A DNA stretch of 64,000 nucleotides from Synoicihabitans lomoniglobus (lineage in GTDB: Bacteria > Verrucomicrobiota > Verrucomicrobiia > Opitutales > Opitutaceae), in contig NZ_CP119075.1 of NCBI RefSeq assembly GCF_029023725.1, forward strand, positions 553,501 to 617,500, read 5' to 3'. Every line of letters begins with the position of its first letter. The first letter of the stretch is position 1. A program made the translations under genes and the position numbers. Shown piece after piece: positions 1 through 11,917 of this stretch. The notes below the pieces were generated by a model. That model was not told where the DNA came from and did not search any database. It saw nothing but the letters and a program-made list of their open reading frames with translations.

Positions 1-1122
1 ATGGAGCTCACCGATGCGCAAGCCTGCCTGATCCTGAACGCGTTGCCGCACATCGGGCCGGTCAACTTGCGTCGATTGTTGGCCGCGTTTGAAGATGACC
101 CCCGCGAAGTGCTTTCCGCCGGGACCAAGGACCTGGAGCGAGTGAAGGGGGTGGGGCCGGCGATCAGTGGCACGATCGCGGCCTGGGAGGAGCACTTTGA
201 TTTGGGGCGGGAGGAGGAGCGAATCGCCAAGGCCAAGGCCAGGTTTGTGACGTGCCGAGACGAAACCTATCCGGCAATGTTGCGAGAGATCTACGACCCG
301 CCCATCGGTCTGTATCAGCGCGGTGACTACGGATTCGTCCGCCCCATGCTGGCGATGGTGGGCAGCCGCAAGACCACGCTCTACGGGCAGAAGGTGGCGA
401 AGACCCTGGCACGCGAACTTACCGAGGCGGGGTTTTGCGTCGTGAGCGGATTGGCTCGCGGCATCGATACCGCCGCTCACGAGGGGGCGCTGGAGGCGGG
501 AGGTCCCACGGTCGGTGTGCTGGGGACCGGCATGAATATTGTCTACCCACCGGAGAATCTGGACCTCTACCGCCAGGTCGCGGCGAACGGCGCGGTGGTC
601 ACGGAGTTTCCCTTCGATCGGCGGGCGGACCGGCAGTCGTTTGCCATGCGCAATCGCATCGTGGCGGGCATGTCGGCGGGCGTGATCGTGATCGAGTCCG
701 ATGTCGCGGGCGGCTCCATGATCACGGCGCGTTTTGCGGGCGAGCAGGGGCGGCAACTGTTTGCCGTGCCGGGGAGGATTGATCAACCGACGAGCGCCGG
801 TTGTCATCAGCTCATTCGCGATGGCGCGATGTTGGTGACCTGCGTGGACGATATTCTGGCGGAGTTCAGTTACCTCGACGGGTTGAAACCCACACCTTTG
901 GCCGCGAAAGAAACCGCCGATGGTGGAGAGGAAAGCGGGCCGCCAATGTCGGCGAGCGAGGACAAGGTGTTCGCCTGTTTCGCGGGTGGTGCCCAGCTCA
1001 GTCCGGATGAGTTAACCGGACTGACCGGCCTCGGTGTTTCGGAGGTCACCACCGCGCTCATGATGTTGGAGCTGCAGCGACGTCTCGCTCGGCGCACCGA
1101 CGGGCGCTACGAAGCGACATAG
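1..1122 (+). CDS. dprA: DNA-processing protein DprA (Smf)
   Basis: A 373-residue protein, close to the usual DprA length, that loads RecA on incoming single-stranded DNA during natural transformation. The N-terminus (about 1-65) has a helix-hairpin-helix feel (LPHIGPVNLRRLL, then VKGVGPAI). The central Rossmann fold (about 110-290) carries the family signature GSRKTTLYG, then VVSGLARGIDTAAH and GVLGTGMNIVYPPEN. A C-terminal winged-helix-like tail (about 315-370) resembles the DprA DML1 domain. The ATG is the first base of the window, so a start further upstream cannot be excluded, but the protein begins where the family normally begins. The TAG stop is followed directly by a GTAG-headed hairpin. 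The function call is secure; whether the organism is competent cannot be seen from here. Confidence 0.95.
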   Translation: MELTDAQACLILNALPHIGPVNLRRLLAAFEDDPREVLSAGTKDLERVKGVGPAISGTIAAWEEHFDLGREEERIAKAKARFVTCRDETYPAMLREIYDPPIGLYQRGDYGFVRPMLAMVGSRKTTLYGQKVAKTLARELTEAGFCVVSGLARGIDTAAHEGALEAGGPTVGVLGTGMNIVYPPENLDLYRQVAANGAVVTEFPFDRRADRQSFAMRNRIVAGMSAGVIVIESDVAGGSMITARFAGEQGRQLFAVPGRIDQPTSAGCHQLIRDGAMLVTCVDDILAEFSYLDGLKPTPLAAKETADGGEESGPPMSASEDKVFACFAGGAQLSPDELTGLTGLGVSEVTTALMMLELQRRLARRTDGRYEAT

Positions 1123-1207
1123 GTAGGGCGGTTTCGCCGAAACCGCCGAACGCGATGCCTCTCCGCCCGAATTACTGACACGGCGCGCTTGGCGAGCATG
1201 CCCTAAC
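1123..1207. repeat. REP-like palindromic element pair
   Basis: Directly after the dprA stop there is a GTAG-headed hairpin with arms ggcggttt (1127-1134) and aaaccgcc (1140-1147). Facing it at 1182-1207 is an inverted partner which, read on the minus strand, begins gttagggcatgctcgcc. The arrangement resembles two inverted REP units between dprA and the convergent HIT gene. It has no T-run, so it is not a classical terminator. Similar GTAG-headed elements occur elsewhere in this window. Confidence 0.5.
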
Positions 1208-1238
1208 TTTGTTGATGGGCGAAATCGAATTCAGGGAC

Positions 1239-1580
1239 TCAACCGGGAGGCCACTGTAATTGGCGCTGGCCGAGGAGATGGACGTGAAGATGAGGGACGC
1301 TTTCGCAGCCGTCGGGGCCGTTGTTGATCACGACGCGGAAGCCGTTGTCGAGGTGGAGCTTTCGGGCGACGTTGCGAGCGATGAGCAGGAGGTGGCCGAG
1401 TTGAGCGCCGTCGTCGTCACCGGCTTCGGCGAGACGGGGAATAAGTTGCTTCGGGATGATCAACACATGCACCGGCGCTTGAGGCTGAATGTCATGAATG
1501 ACGATGCATTGGTCGTCCTCATGCTCAATTTTGGCGGGGATTTCACGATCAATGATCTTCTGGAAGAGCGTCTTGGGCAT
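1239..1580 (-). CDS. HIT-family nucleotide hydrolase/transferase
   Basis: A 113-residue protein of the histidine-triad (HIT) superfamily, Hint/PKCI branch; these enzymes hydrolyse nucleoside phosphoramidates or AMP-lysine type substrates in the cytoplasm. The N-terminal LFQKIIDREIPAKIEHED is the typical Hint start. FRVVINNGPDG leads into the catalytic HxHxH motif (HLHVHLLGQR) near the C-terminus. The length is normal. The gene lies downstream of the nrdR pair on the same strand, separated by an inverted repeat (1593-1670), so it may or may not share a transcript. The exact substrate cannot be inferred. Confidence 0.93.
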   Translation of the reverse strand: MPKTLFQKIIDREIPAKIEHEDDQCIVIHDIQPQAPVHVLIIPKQLIPRLAEAGDDDGAQLGHLLLIARNVARKLHLDNGFRVVINNGPDGCESVPHLHVHLLGQRQLQWPPG

Positions 1581-1592
1581 GGCGGAGTTTCT

Positions 1593-1670
1593 AGACCACG
1601 AAATACACGAATCACACGAAAACCGTCCGAGGTCGTGAACCTTTCGTTTCGTTCGGGTATTTCGTGGTCT
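1593..1670. repeat. 19-bp inverted repeat
   Basis: Left arm 1593-1611 (agaccacgaaatacacgaa) and right arm 1652-1670 (ttcgggtatttcgtggtct) are inverse complements with one mismatch, about 40 bases apart. The right arm overlaps the stop codon (1669-1671) of the upstream minus-strand gene and the left arm ends about 12 bases before the HIT start codon. It could form a long stem in the intergenic transcript, as a weak terminator or processing site, or be a small mobile repeat. Confidence 0.6.
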
Positions 1671-2175
1671 ACAAGAATAGCAGGTTCAGATTGGCGCTGG
1701 GGGCGGTGCGGGCGGCGGCGAGTTCACGGATGTAGCCGAGGGATTCGGCGTAGTCGCGCTTGCGGCGTGGAGTCTGCCGTTTGTCGGGCGGGAGCAGCGC
1801 GGGACGCAAGTTGGTGACCAGCAGCGTCGATTCGCGAAAGGGCGCGAGGCGCTTCAGGCCGGTCATGAGCTCGGCGCGGGCGAAGAGCGGCTCGGCGGCA
1901 GTGAGCGTGCGGGTGGCGTCCCAGTGAAAGAAGCCGTGTTTGGGCAGATGGCTGAACGATTCCTCGAGCAGGCGGGCGGCGGCGGTGTTGAACGCCGCAT
2001 CGTATTGCGCGGCGAACTCAGGGTGGTCGCTGGTCTGCTGTTCGAACTCGGCCAGACTGAACGTGATCGCACTCTTGATCTGTTCGGCGAGGTAGAGGTC
2101 CTGACCGGTGACGTGGGCGAACAGCGCGTTGATCAGGTGCAGGCGGCGCAACTCGTCGCGTGCGGGGGCGGTCAT
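1669..2175 (-). CDS. Conserved-looking hypothetical protein coupled to nrdR
   Basis: A 168-residue protein that I do not recognise. It is mostly predicted helix (an alanine- and leucine-rich first two thirds, then a basic stretch PPDKRQTPRRKRDY and a short hydrophobic end LNLLFL). It has no signal peptide and no obvious catalytic motif. Its ATG overlaps the nrdR stop by 4 bp (ATGA type), so the two are probably translationally coupled. nusB often sits next to nrdR and is of similar size, but the NusB signature region is not visible, so I do not call it NusB. An Opitutaceae-specific protein seems more likely. Confidence 0.7.
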   Translation of the reverse strand: MTAPARDELRRLHLINALFAHVTGQDLYLAEQIKSAITFSLAEFEQQTSDHPEFAAQYDAAFNTAAARLLEESFSHLPKHGFFHWDATRTLTAAEPLFARAELMTGLKRLAPFRESTLLVTNLRPALLPPDKRQTPRRKRDYAESLGYIRELAAARTAPSANLNLLFL

Positions 2176-2630
2176 GCCTGGGGTCGATCGAGCGCGTTGA
2201 TCTCGTGGATGAATTCGGACGCGTCGCGGAATTGTTTGTAGATACTCGCGAAGCGCACGTAGGCGACCTGATCAATGCGCGACAAGCGCTGCATGACGGC
2301 GTCGCCGATGGCGCGCGAGGGGATTTGGGTGTCGAATTGGGCTTCCAGCACGTCGATCACGTCTTCGACCAACATGAGGATCTGCTCCTCGTCGATGGGA
2401 CGTTTGTGGCAGGCGGCGTGGATCGAGCGGCCCAGTTTGTGACGATCAAACTCTTCGCGACGGTCGTCGCGTTTGACCACCATGAGACCCTCGCGCACGA
2501 GCATTTCGGTGGTGCTGAAGCGGTGACCGCATTCCAGGCATTCGCGACGTCGACGGATGCTGGTCCCTTCTTTGCTGATGCGGGAATCGATGACTTTGTC
2601 ATCAATCGAAGTGCATTTGGAACAACGCAT
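2172..2630 (-). CDS. nrdR: Transcriptional repressor NrdR
   Basis: A 152-residue protein of normal length. NrdR senses ATP/dATP and represses ribonucleotide reductase genes by binding NrdR boxes. The N-terminal zinc ribbon has CSKC at residues 3-6 and CLEC about residues 31-34, in the family context RRRRECLECGHRFST. The ATP-cone domain follows (VVKRDDRREEFDRHKLGRS), and the C-terminal VAYVRFASIYKQF is the usual closing motif. No nrd gene or NrdR box is visible in the window. It sits 15 bp downstream of the amidotransferase gene and overlaps the following unknown gene by 4 bp, so the three genes probably form one minus-strand unit. Confidence 0.97.
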   Translation of the reverse strand: MRCSKCTSIDDKVIDSRISKEGTSIRRRRECLECGHRFSTTEMLVREGLMVVKRDDRREEFDRHKLGRSIHAACHKRPIDEEQILMLVEDVIDVLEAQFDTQIPSRAIGDAVMQRLSRIDQVAYVRFASIYKQFRDASEFIHEINALDRPQA

Positions 2631-2645
2631 GGTGCTGGGGTGGGA

Positions 2646-3212
2646 TCAGTTGAGACGCAGAAAATTTTCCAATATCTGCATCCCACTTTCAGTGGCAATC
2701 GACTCGGGGTGAAATTGGACGCCCCAGATGGGCAGGGTTTGGTGGCGGATGCCCATGATCTCGCCTTCCGCCGTCTCGGCGGTGATTTCAAGGCAGTCGG
2801 GCAGGGAAGCGCGCTCGATCAGGAGGGAGTGATAACGCGTGGCGGCGAAACCTTGGGGGAGTCCCGCGAATACATCGGTATCGCGATGTTGGATCGGCGA
2901 GGTTTTGCCGTGCATGAGACGCTCGGCGCGCACGATGTTGCCGCCGAAATGCTGGCCGATCGACTGGTGCCCGAGGCAGACCCCGAAAAGGGGGACTTTG
3001 CCGGCAAAGGCGGCGATCATATCGAGCGAAACGCCCGCCTCACGCGGAGAGCAGGGGCCCGGGGAGATCATGACGCGCTCGGGCTTGAGAGCGAGCGCTT
3101 CGGCCGGGGTGATCTCGTCGTTGCGGAATACGCGCTGCTCCACGCCCAACTGACCGAAATATTGGACGAGGTTAAAAGTGAAGGAGTCGTAGTTGTCGAT
3201 TACGAGGAGCAC
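2646..3212 (-). CDS. trpG/pabA: Anthranilate/aminodeoxychorismate synthase glutamine amidotransferase subunit
   Basis: A class I glutamine amidotransferase that supplies ammonia to a chorismate-using partner (TrpE or PabB) for tryptophan or folate synthesis. It has [16 protein letters not shown] at the start, the nucleophile elbow [11 protein letters not shown], and the His-Glu pair in GVQFHPESI. The GTG start at 3212 gives 188 residues, the normal family length. An in-frame ATG at 3284 would add a proline-rich 24-residue leader and would overlap the divergent tgt start codon, so I prefer the GTG. Neither start has a convincing ribosome site. No chorismate-binding subunit is adjacent, so the enzyme may serve both pathways. 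Confidence 0.93.
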   Translation of the reverse strand: MLLVIDNYDSFTFNLVQYFGQLGVEQRVFRNDEITPAEALALKPERVMISPGPCSPREAGVSLDMIAAFAGKVPLFGVCLGHQSIGQHFGGNIVRAERLMHGKTSPIQHRDTDVFAGLPQGFAATRYHSLLIERASLPDCLEITAETAEGEIMGIRHQTLPIWGVQFHPESIATESGMQILENFLRLN

Positions 3213-3282
3213 AGTGCGTAGCGGCGGATTAGCTGGCGGATTGACAGTGGGGTCAAGCGTGCGGGTAGGGTGTTCCACGCTC

Positions 3283-4422
3283 ATGCCTTCTCACTTTGAC
3301 CTTATTTCCACCGATACAGCCACCGCCGCCCGTCGTGGTCGTCTGCGCACGCGTCATGGCGTGGTGGAGACGCCCATCTTCATGCCGGTCGGCACGCAGG
3401 GCACGGTCAAGGCGTTGACCCCGGCACATCTGCACGAAATCGGCGCGCAAATCATCCTCGGCAACACCTATCATCTCAACCTGCGCCCCACCAGCGAGCT
3501 CGTGGCCGAGATGGGGGGGCTGCATGAGTTTATGGGGTGGAACAAGCCGATCCTGACCGACAGCGGTGGGTTTCAGGTCTTTTCCTTGGCCAAACTGCGC
3601 AAGCTCAAGCCTGACGGCATTGAGTTTCAGAGCCACATTGACGGCAAAAAATTGTTTCTGGGGCCGAAGGAAGTGATGCAGATTCAGACCAATCTGGGCA
3701 GCGATATCGCCATGGTGATCGACGAATGCCCGCCCTGGCCCTGCGATCGCGACGCGTGCGCTTCGGCGGTCGAACGGAGTTTTCGGTGGGCGGGGCAGTG
3801 CCGCGATATTGCGGTCGACAGTGGTTTCTTCGAGGCGGGGCACCATCTCTTTGGCATCGTGCAGGGATCGACCTTTGACGATCAGCGGCGAGAGGCCGCG
3901 GAATCGCTGGCGACTTTGGATTTGCCGGGATATGCGGTCGGCGGGGTCAGTGTGGGCGAGCCCGAACCCGAGATGCTCAAGCAAGTCGGCGCGACCACGC
4001 CCTTCATGCCGGCCGACAAACCGCGCTATACCATGGGACTGGGCACGCCGCCGCAGTTGCTGAAAATGGTCGCGCTCGGCGTCGACATGTTTGACTGCGT
4101 GCTGCCCTCGCGGGTGGCGCGCAATGGGCTCGTCTTCACGCCGAACGGCCCGATCAACCTGCGCAACGAAAAGTTCCGCCTGGACAAGTCACCCATCGTG
4201 GAGGGACTGGACAACTATACCTGCCGGAACTTCACCCGGGCGTATCTGCGACATCTGTTGCTCGCCGAAGAGATGTTGGCCGGCACATTGCTCACGCTGC
4301 ACAATCTGCATTTCTACCTCGATCTGATGGCGCAAGTGCGCGCGCACCTCGAAGCCGGCGACTATGCGTCGTGGCACCTTGAGTGGATCGCCCGCTACGA
4401 AGCGGGGCTGGCATCGCGCTGA
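3283..4422 (+). CDS. tgt: Queuine tRNA-ribosyltransferase (TGT)
   Basis: A 379-residue enzyme that exchanges guanine-34 for a queuosine precursor in GUN-anticodon tRNAs. The start [10 protein letters not shown] matches the family. [23 protein letters not shown] (general acid/base Asp), [20 protein letters not shown] and the nucleophile region [14 protein letters not shown] are all present. Oddly, the usual zinc site CxCxxC appears as [17 protein letters not shown]: only the last Cys, plus the later His (LHNLHFY), is kept. The gene diverges from trpG/pabA and its 3' end overlaps the convergent histidine kinase by 28 bp. The active site looks intact, so I infer a functional enzyme with an altered metal site. 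Confidence 0.95.
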   Translation: MPSHFDLISTDTATAARRGRLRTRHGVVETPIFMPVGTQGTVKALTPAHLHEIGAQIILGNTYHLNLRPTSELVAEMGGLHEFMGWNKPILTDSGGFQVFSLAKLRKLKPDGIEFQSHIDGKKLFLGPKEVMQIQTNLGSDIAMVIDECPPWPCDRDACASAVERSFRWAGQCRDIAVDSGFFEAGHHLFGIVQGSTFDDQRREAAESLATLDLPGYAVGGVSVGEPEPEMLKQVGATTPFMPADKPRYTMGLGTPPQLLKMVALGVDMFDCVLPSRVARNGLVFTPNGPINLRNEKFRLDKSPIVEGLDNYTCRNFTRAYLRHLLLAEEMLAGTLLTLHNLHFYLDLMAQVRAHLEAGDYASWHLEWIARYEAGLASR

Positions 4423-6581
4423 CCGGTTTCCTCGTCGAGCGGCGACAGAATGCCAAACTCCTGGAGCGCTGCCCGCAGATGCTCGGCCCGGATCGGTTTG
4501 GTCACGTAACCGTTCATGCCGGCTTCCCGGCACCGGTCTTCGTCGCCGATCATGGCATAGGCCGTCAAGGCGACGATTGGAATAGAGGGGTCGAGCTTCT
4601 CCACGGTGCCTTCGCGAATGCGGCGGGTGGTCTCAAAGCCGTCGAGCACCGGCATCTGACAATCCATCAAAACGGCATCGTAACGATTGCGTGCGAGGAG
4701 CGCCAAGGCTTCCTCGCCGTGGTTGGCGACGTCGTGGGTGAAGCCGATTTTCTTCAGGATGTGCTGGGCGACGAACTGATTGGTTTTGTTGTCCTCGACC
4801 AGCAGCAGATGCGTCCGAACCGGCGGCGACGTTTCGGCCGCCGGGCCTTGGGGACGCTTGGCCGGTTTGGTCGATTGCGGGGGATTCGCGTCCGTCAGGA
4901 AAGGTAACTCGAGCCAGAACGTGGAGCCCGTGCCGATGGTGCTGCGAAGCCCGATGTGGCCGCCCATGAGTTCGGTGAGCTGACGGGAAATTGCCAGCCC
5001 CAGCCCCGTGCCCCCATACTGGCGACTGTCGGATCCGTCGATCTGCACGAAGGGCAGAAACAATTTCGACTGGTCCTCCGTCGAAATACCGAATCCTGTA
5101 TCGGAAATAGTAATACGAACGGCGCAGTGTTTGGATGCGCGGAGGGTCGTCGCCACGTGCACCGCGACCTCCCCCTCGGCGGTGAACTTGATGGCGTTGC
5201 CGAGCAGGTTCGTGACGATCTGCCGCACCCGATACGCGTCGCCCACGACCTTCGTCGGCAGGTTCGCATCGATTTCGCATTTCAAATTGATTCCCTTGTC
5301 CGTGGCCTGCGGCTGCAGCAAAGACATCACTTCGCCGATCACGTGGGACAGGCTGAATGGGGCGGTTTCGATCGAGAGCATGCCCGCTTCAATTTTAGAG
5401 ATGTCCAGAATGTCGTTGATGACGACGAGCAGGGATTCACCGCTCTCCTGAATGACGCGGCCCATCTGCCGCTGCGCGTCGTTCAGATCCGAGTCCATGA
5501 GCATATTGGCCGTGCCGATGATGCCGTTCATGGGGGTGCGGATCTCATGACTCATGTTCGCGAGGAACTGTGATTTCAGCTGAGACGCCTTCAGGGCCTC
5601 ATCCCGGGCGTGAGCGAGATTGGCTTCGAGCTCCTTGAGCATCGTAATGTCGGTCGCGACCCCGACGACCCAGTGGCGTTTTTGGCCGAGCGGAGTTATG
5701 GTGACCGATTCGCGCAACCAGAACGTTTTGCCTTTTTCCACCACCCGAAATTCCTGCATGTAGCCCGGTTTGCCCGTGAGCAGCGCCTCGCGGCTGCGCT
5801 GGTCCATGGCGGCCTGGTCGGGGAGTTCGTGGCGATACCACAACCCCATGTCGCTGGAGGTCGTCCGGCTGCCGAACAGTCGCTTGTAGAGTCCCGAGGG
5901 TTGGATGTTGAATCGCCAGGCCCAATTATCCGTCGTGCAGTCGACTTCCGCTTCCCACACCAGGCAGTCCGCCCATCCCAGTGCCTTGGAGAGTCGGCCC
6001 TGATTCGCTTCGAGTTTCGCTTCGGTGATCAAGCTGCGATAGCGACTCCCAATCTCGGATTTCAACAACTCGTTGAAATCGTGCATGAGCTCGATCTCCT
6101 CCTCCGCCCAGACGCGTTCCTTCGTATCCATGGCACCGAATACCCCTACAATGAACCCATCGGGGGTGCGGATGGGGTATCCCAGGTAAGCCGCCACATC
6201 GGTGCTGTTCAGCTCATCTTTTTTCGGAGCGGGGTGCGTCTTGTCGACGATTAGAAGACTTCCGGTCGTCACCACCAATTGGGAGTAACCAAGCGCCTGC
6301 GCAGATTCACCGCCGAGATCTCCGCATGACGCAAAGACATGCTGATCTGTCGCTCCGATCAACGTCGCGAAACTGGCAGGGGCGTTCAGGAACTGGCTGG
6401 CGAGGCGGGTGTGTCGTTCGTAGGCGGGCTCGGTTGGCGCCCCCTTGAGCTGCAGGCGCTCCACGGCTGCGAGGCGGACTGCACTGCGGAGCGTGTTCAG
6501 GGTCGCGTCCTCCCGGAGGACAACCGGAGTGGAGGCGGGGGCCAGCGGGGGACGGGGGGAAGCGTGATGGTCGGCGGACAT
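4395..6581 (-). CDS. Hybrid sensor histidine kinase/response regulator (GAF-PAS-HisKA-HATPase-REC)
   Basis: A 728-residue cytoplasmic hybrid kinase with no transmembrane segment. Residues about 40-190 resemble a GAF domain, with the YLGYPIRTPDGFIVGVFGAMD context. Residues about 195-325 look like a PAS/PAC domain ending WVVGVATDITMLKELE. The dimerisation domain carries the phosphoacceptor His345 in NMSHEIRTPMNG. The ATPase has the G1 box SDTGFGIS and G2 box GTGLGLAIS. The C-terminal receiver has the phosphoacceptor Asp640 (VLMDCQMP) and KPI near the end. There is no DNA-binding output, so phosphotransfer to another protein is likely. It is a single gene between tgt (28-bp 3' overlap) and a divergent UDP-sugar gene; its signal and partner are unknown. 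Confidence 0.95.
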   Translation of the reverse strand: MSADHHASPRPPLAPASTPVVLREDATLNTLRSAVRLAAVERLQLKGAPTEPAYERHTRLASQFLNAPASFATLIGATDQHVFASCGDLGGESAQALGYSQLVVTTGSLLIVDKTHPAPKKDELNSTDVAAYLGYPIRTPDGFIVGVFGAMDTKERVWAEEEIELMHDFNELLKSEIGSRYRSLITEAKLEANQGRLSKALGWADCLVWEAEVDCTTDNWAWRFNIQPSGLYKRLFGSRTTSSDMGLWYRHELPDQAAMDQRSREALLTGKPGYMQEFRVVEKGKTFWLRESVTITPLGQKRHWVVGVATDITMLKELEANLAHARDEALKASQLKSQFLANMSHEIRTPMNGIIGTANMLMDSDLNDAQRQMGRVIQESGESLLVVINDILDISKIEAGMLSIETAPFSLSHVIGEVMSLLQPQATDKGINLKCEIDANLPTKVVGDAYRVRQIVTNLLGNAIKFTAEGEVAVHVATTLRASKHCAVRITISDTGFGISTEDQSKLFLPFVQIDGSDSRQYGGTGLGLAISRQLTELMGGHIGLRSTIGTGSTFWLELPFLTDANPPQSTKPAKRPQGPAAETSPPVRTHLLLVEDNKTNQFVAQHILKKIGFTHDVANHGEEALALLARNRYDAVLMDCQMPVLDGFETTRRIREGTVEKLDPSIPIVALTAYAMIGDEDRCREAGMNGYVTKPIRAEHLRAALQEFGILSPLDEETGQRDASPAS

Positions 6582-6784
6582 GTCGCAGTCTGCTTCGCGC
6601 CGTCGGCGTGGAGGGGTTCGACGGAGCGAAGTAGAAATACACGGACCGATAAGCCGGTTTTAACAATATTAATGCGAAGAAACGGGATCGATGGTGACGC
6701 CGTCCGGCTGTGGAAATGACGGTGGTGGTGCTCAACCGTTTGTCTCGGCTCGACATGGTTCGACCGGATCAGTCGAATGCCGCC

Positions 6785-7711
6785 ATGCGCGTTCTTGTCA
6801 CCGGCGGAGCCGGCTTTTTGGGCTCTCATCTTTGCGACCGTTTGCTGGAGCAGGGGCACGAGGTTATTTGCCTCGATAACTTCTTCACGGGTCGCAAGAG
6901 CAACATCGCGCACTTGTTGCCGAATCCCAATTTTGAGCTCGTGCGCCACGACGTGATCGATCCGTTCAAGTTCGAGGTCGATCAAATCTACAACCTGGCC
7001 TGCCCGGCCTCGCCGCCCCATTACCAATTCAACCCCATCAAGACGACCAAGACTTCGGTCATGGGGGCGATCAACAGTCTCGGCCTGGCAAAACGCGTGC
7101 GCGCCCGCGTGTTTCAAGCCAGCACGAGCGAGGTCTACGGTGATCCGGCGGTGCACCCGCAACCCGAGGGCTACTGGGGCAACGTCAACCCGATCGGCCT
7201 GCGCTCGTGCTACGACGAGGGCAAACGCTGCGCCGAGACGCTCTTCTTCGACTATCACCGCGAGAACGACGTCGATATCCGGGTCGTGCGCATCTTCAAC
7301 ACCTACGGCCCCCGGATGCATCCCAACGATGGCCGCGTCGTATCCAACTTTATCGTGCAAGCTCTGCGCGGCGAGGACCTCACCGTTTACGGCGACGGCT
7401 CCCAAACCCGCTCCTTCTGTTACGTCGACGACCTCATCGAGGGTTTCCTCCGCCTCATGGCGCAGACGGCCACGGTCGGTCCGGTCAACATTGGCAACCC
7501 GGGCGAATTCACCATGCTCGAACTGGCCGAACAGACGCTGAAACTGGTCGGCGGACCGTCGAAAATCAAGCACCTGCCCCTCCCGGCCGACGACCCCAAG
7601 CAGCGCCGACCTGATATCACCCTGGCCCAGAAACACCTCGACTGGACGCCCGCCGTTCCGCTCGAAGAGGGCCTGAAGCGGACCATTGCCTACTTCCGCA
7701 CGCAGGTCTGA
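6785..7711 (+). CDS. uxs: UDP-glucuronate decarboxylase (UDP-xylose synthase), extended SDR
   Basis: A 308-residue NAD-dependent extended short-chain dehydrogenase. Family knowledge: it decarboxylates UDP-glucuronate to UDP-xylose for cell-surface polysaccharide. The NAD motif GGAGFLGSH lies at the very N-terminus; [30 protein letters not shown] is cut here to its key pieces RHDVIDP and [12 protein letters not shown], which are hallmarks of the Uxs group. The catalytic YxxxK is YDEGK, in [33 protein letters not shown] confirms the clade by its NTYGPRM core. I chose the ATG at 6785, directly before MRVLVTGG; an upstream start at 6710 would add a non-family leader. It stands alone between divergent and co-directional housekeeping genes. 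Confidence 0.92.
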   Translation: MRVLVTGGAGFLGSHLCDRLLEQGHEVICLDNFFTGRKSNIAHLLPNPNFELVRHDVIDPFKFEVDQIYNLACPASPPHYQFNPIKTTKTSVMGAINSLGLAKRVRARVFQASTSEVYGDPAVHPQPEGYWGNVNPIGLRSCYDEGKRCAETLFFDYHRENDVDIRVVRIFNTYGPRMHPNDGRVVSNFIVQALRGEDLTVYGDGSQTRSFCYVDDLIEGFLRLMAQTATVGPVNIGNPGEFTMLELAEQTLKLVGGPSKIKHLPLPADDPKQRRPDITLAQKHLDWTPAVPLEEGLKRTIAYFRTQV

Positions 7712-7747
7712 TCCGGTCCGTTCCACCCGTCGCGTCGCGACACGGAA

Positions 7748-7784
7748 TGCGCCACGCTCTCAGTCGGCGTGACAGCATGGCGCA
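7748..7784 (+). terminator. Hairpin downstream of uxs (possible terminator)
   Basis: Arms tgcgccacgc and gcgtg...tggcgca form a broken stem about 36 bases after the uxs stop. There is no U-tract, so intrinsic termination is uncertain. It is the only structure I see in the 190-base uxs-secA gap. Confidence 0.3.
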
Positions 7785-7902
7785 CTTGGCCTGAACTCGA
7801 TCGCGTCGCTCACGGCCCCACGCGCGCGAAAGTTACCTCTGGCAGACAGGGCGATTCTTCATTTGCCAAGGCAATGGCGCGTCCTACGCTCGCGGGCTCT
7901 TC

Positions 7903-10911
<3,009 letters not shown>

Positions 10912-10945
10912 GGCTGCTCCTCGTCGGGTATCCGAGGATTGCATT

Positions 10946-11043
10946 GTAGGCCGCGAGCTCGCTCGCGCTCCGGTCATTTGCCGACTCGGGGCGTTCGTCG
11001 GCGAGCGAAGCCCTTGCCACTCGGAATAGCTCGCGGCCTGCAC
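10946..11043. repeat. REP-like element pair (type gtaggccgcgagct)
   Basis: A GTAG-headed palindromic unit, gtaggccgcgagctcgctcg (10946-10965), is faced at 11028-11043 by an inverted unit that reads gtgcaggccgcgagct on the minus strand. The same head occurs at the end of lnt (16159). It lies between the convergent ends of secA and the coiled-coil operon. Confidence 0.65.
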
Positions 11044-11065
11044 GGATCTGCCGAGCTCTCGCGGG

Positions 11066-11917
11066 CTAACCGTCGTAACCCCAGTTGCCCAGGGGGGCTT
11101 CGTCGTCGATCGCGGTCCATGGCGCGTCGACGTCGGGCAACCACGTGTAGCGCACGCCGTGGCTTTTGAGAAACGCCACCGCCGTGCGGTAACTGTCGAT
11201 CGCGTCATCGCACACCCACAAGGTCACGTAGGTCTGCGTCCGATCGAAGTCGGGCGACGTGACGAGCTCGTGCAACACGCCGCCGGGTTGCACGGCCAGA
11301 GTTGTCGCGCCCGCATCGCGATCGCGGGTGTAGCGGGGGCGTTCGACCACCCGCCGATCATGCAAACGCACCTTGATGTTTTGGGCGGTGAAATAGGGCT
11401 GGCTGAAGGGGGCGATGGCTTCCCCGGTCAGCAGAAACGCTCGCGACTGCATGCCATCGAGTGAGATGGCGGTGGAGATGTGGCGTTTGGTTTCCGGCGG
11501 CGGGATATCCTCGCGCAAATGTTCCTCGTCGATGAGCAGCTGTTCGCGAGCGGCGAGCGCCTGCGCCAACGCTTCCTGCACGGCGGCGGCATCGACCTGC
11601 AGCAGTTTTCGCAACTGAGCGAGCAGGGCTTCGAGCTGTTCGACGGTGAGCTTCAACTCATCACGTTCCTGTGAGAGCGTGGTGATGAGTTTGGCGAGAT
11701 CGGTGTCGTCGATACGGTAGGCCTCCAGCAAAGCCTCGATGCGTTGCAGGGCGACCTGCGTGTCGGCGAGATCCTCCGCCGCGGCTTCATGGCGTTGTCG
11801 CAGCTCTTGATAAATCTGCTGACGCGGCCGAGGGGCGTCGGTCGCCGCCGATGTCGCCGCGGCCCCGAGGGCGCATCCGAGGACGAAGACCTGCCAGCAC
11901 TTTGCCGTCGCGATCAT
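11066..11917 (-). CDS. Exported coiled-coil protein of the ExbB-like operon
   Basis: A 283-residue protein that I do not recognise by name. The N-terminus looks like a signal peptide or anchor (VFVLGCALGAAATSAATDA). A long coiled coil (about residues 30-135) follows, with repeated LxxxL and Glu/Gln/Arg spacing. The C-terminal globular part (about 145-283) contains VQPGGVLHELV, QTYVTLWVCDDAIDSYRTAV and LKSHGVRYTWLP, and resembles the C-terminal part of the product at 12196-12960 (strand, Asp/Cys-containing loop, helix, strand). Its ATG overlaps the preceding 89-residue gene by 4 bp. It is the last gene of a four-gene operon headed by an ExbB/MotA-like channel; I infer a periplasmic element worked by that channel. 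Confidence 0.75.
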   Translation of the reverse strand: MIATAKCWQVFVLGCALGAAATSAATDAPRPRQQIYQELRQRHEAAAEDLADTQVALQRIEALLEAYRIDDTDLAKLITTLSQERDELKLTVEQLEALLAQLRKLLQVDAAAVQEALAQALAAREQLLIDEEHLREDIPPPETKRHISTAISLDGMQSRAFLLTGEAIAPFSQPYFTAQNIKVRLHDRRVVERPRYTRDRDAGATTLAVQPGGVLHELVTSPDFDRTQTYVTLWVCDDAIDSYRTAVAFLKSHGVRYTWLPDVDAPWTAIDDEAPLGNWGYDG

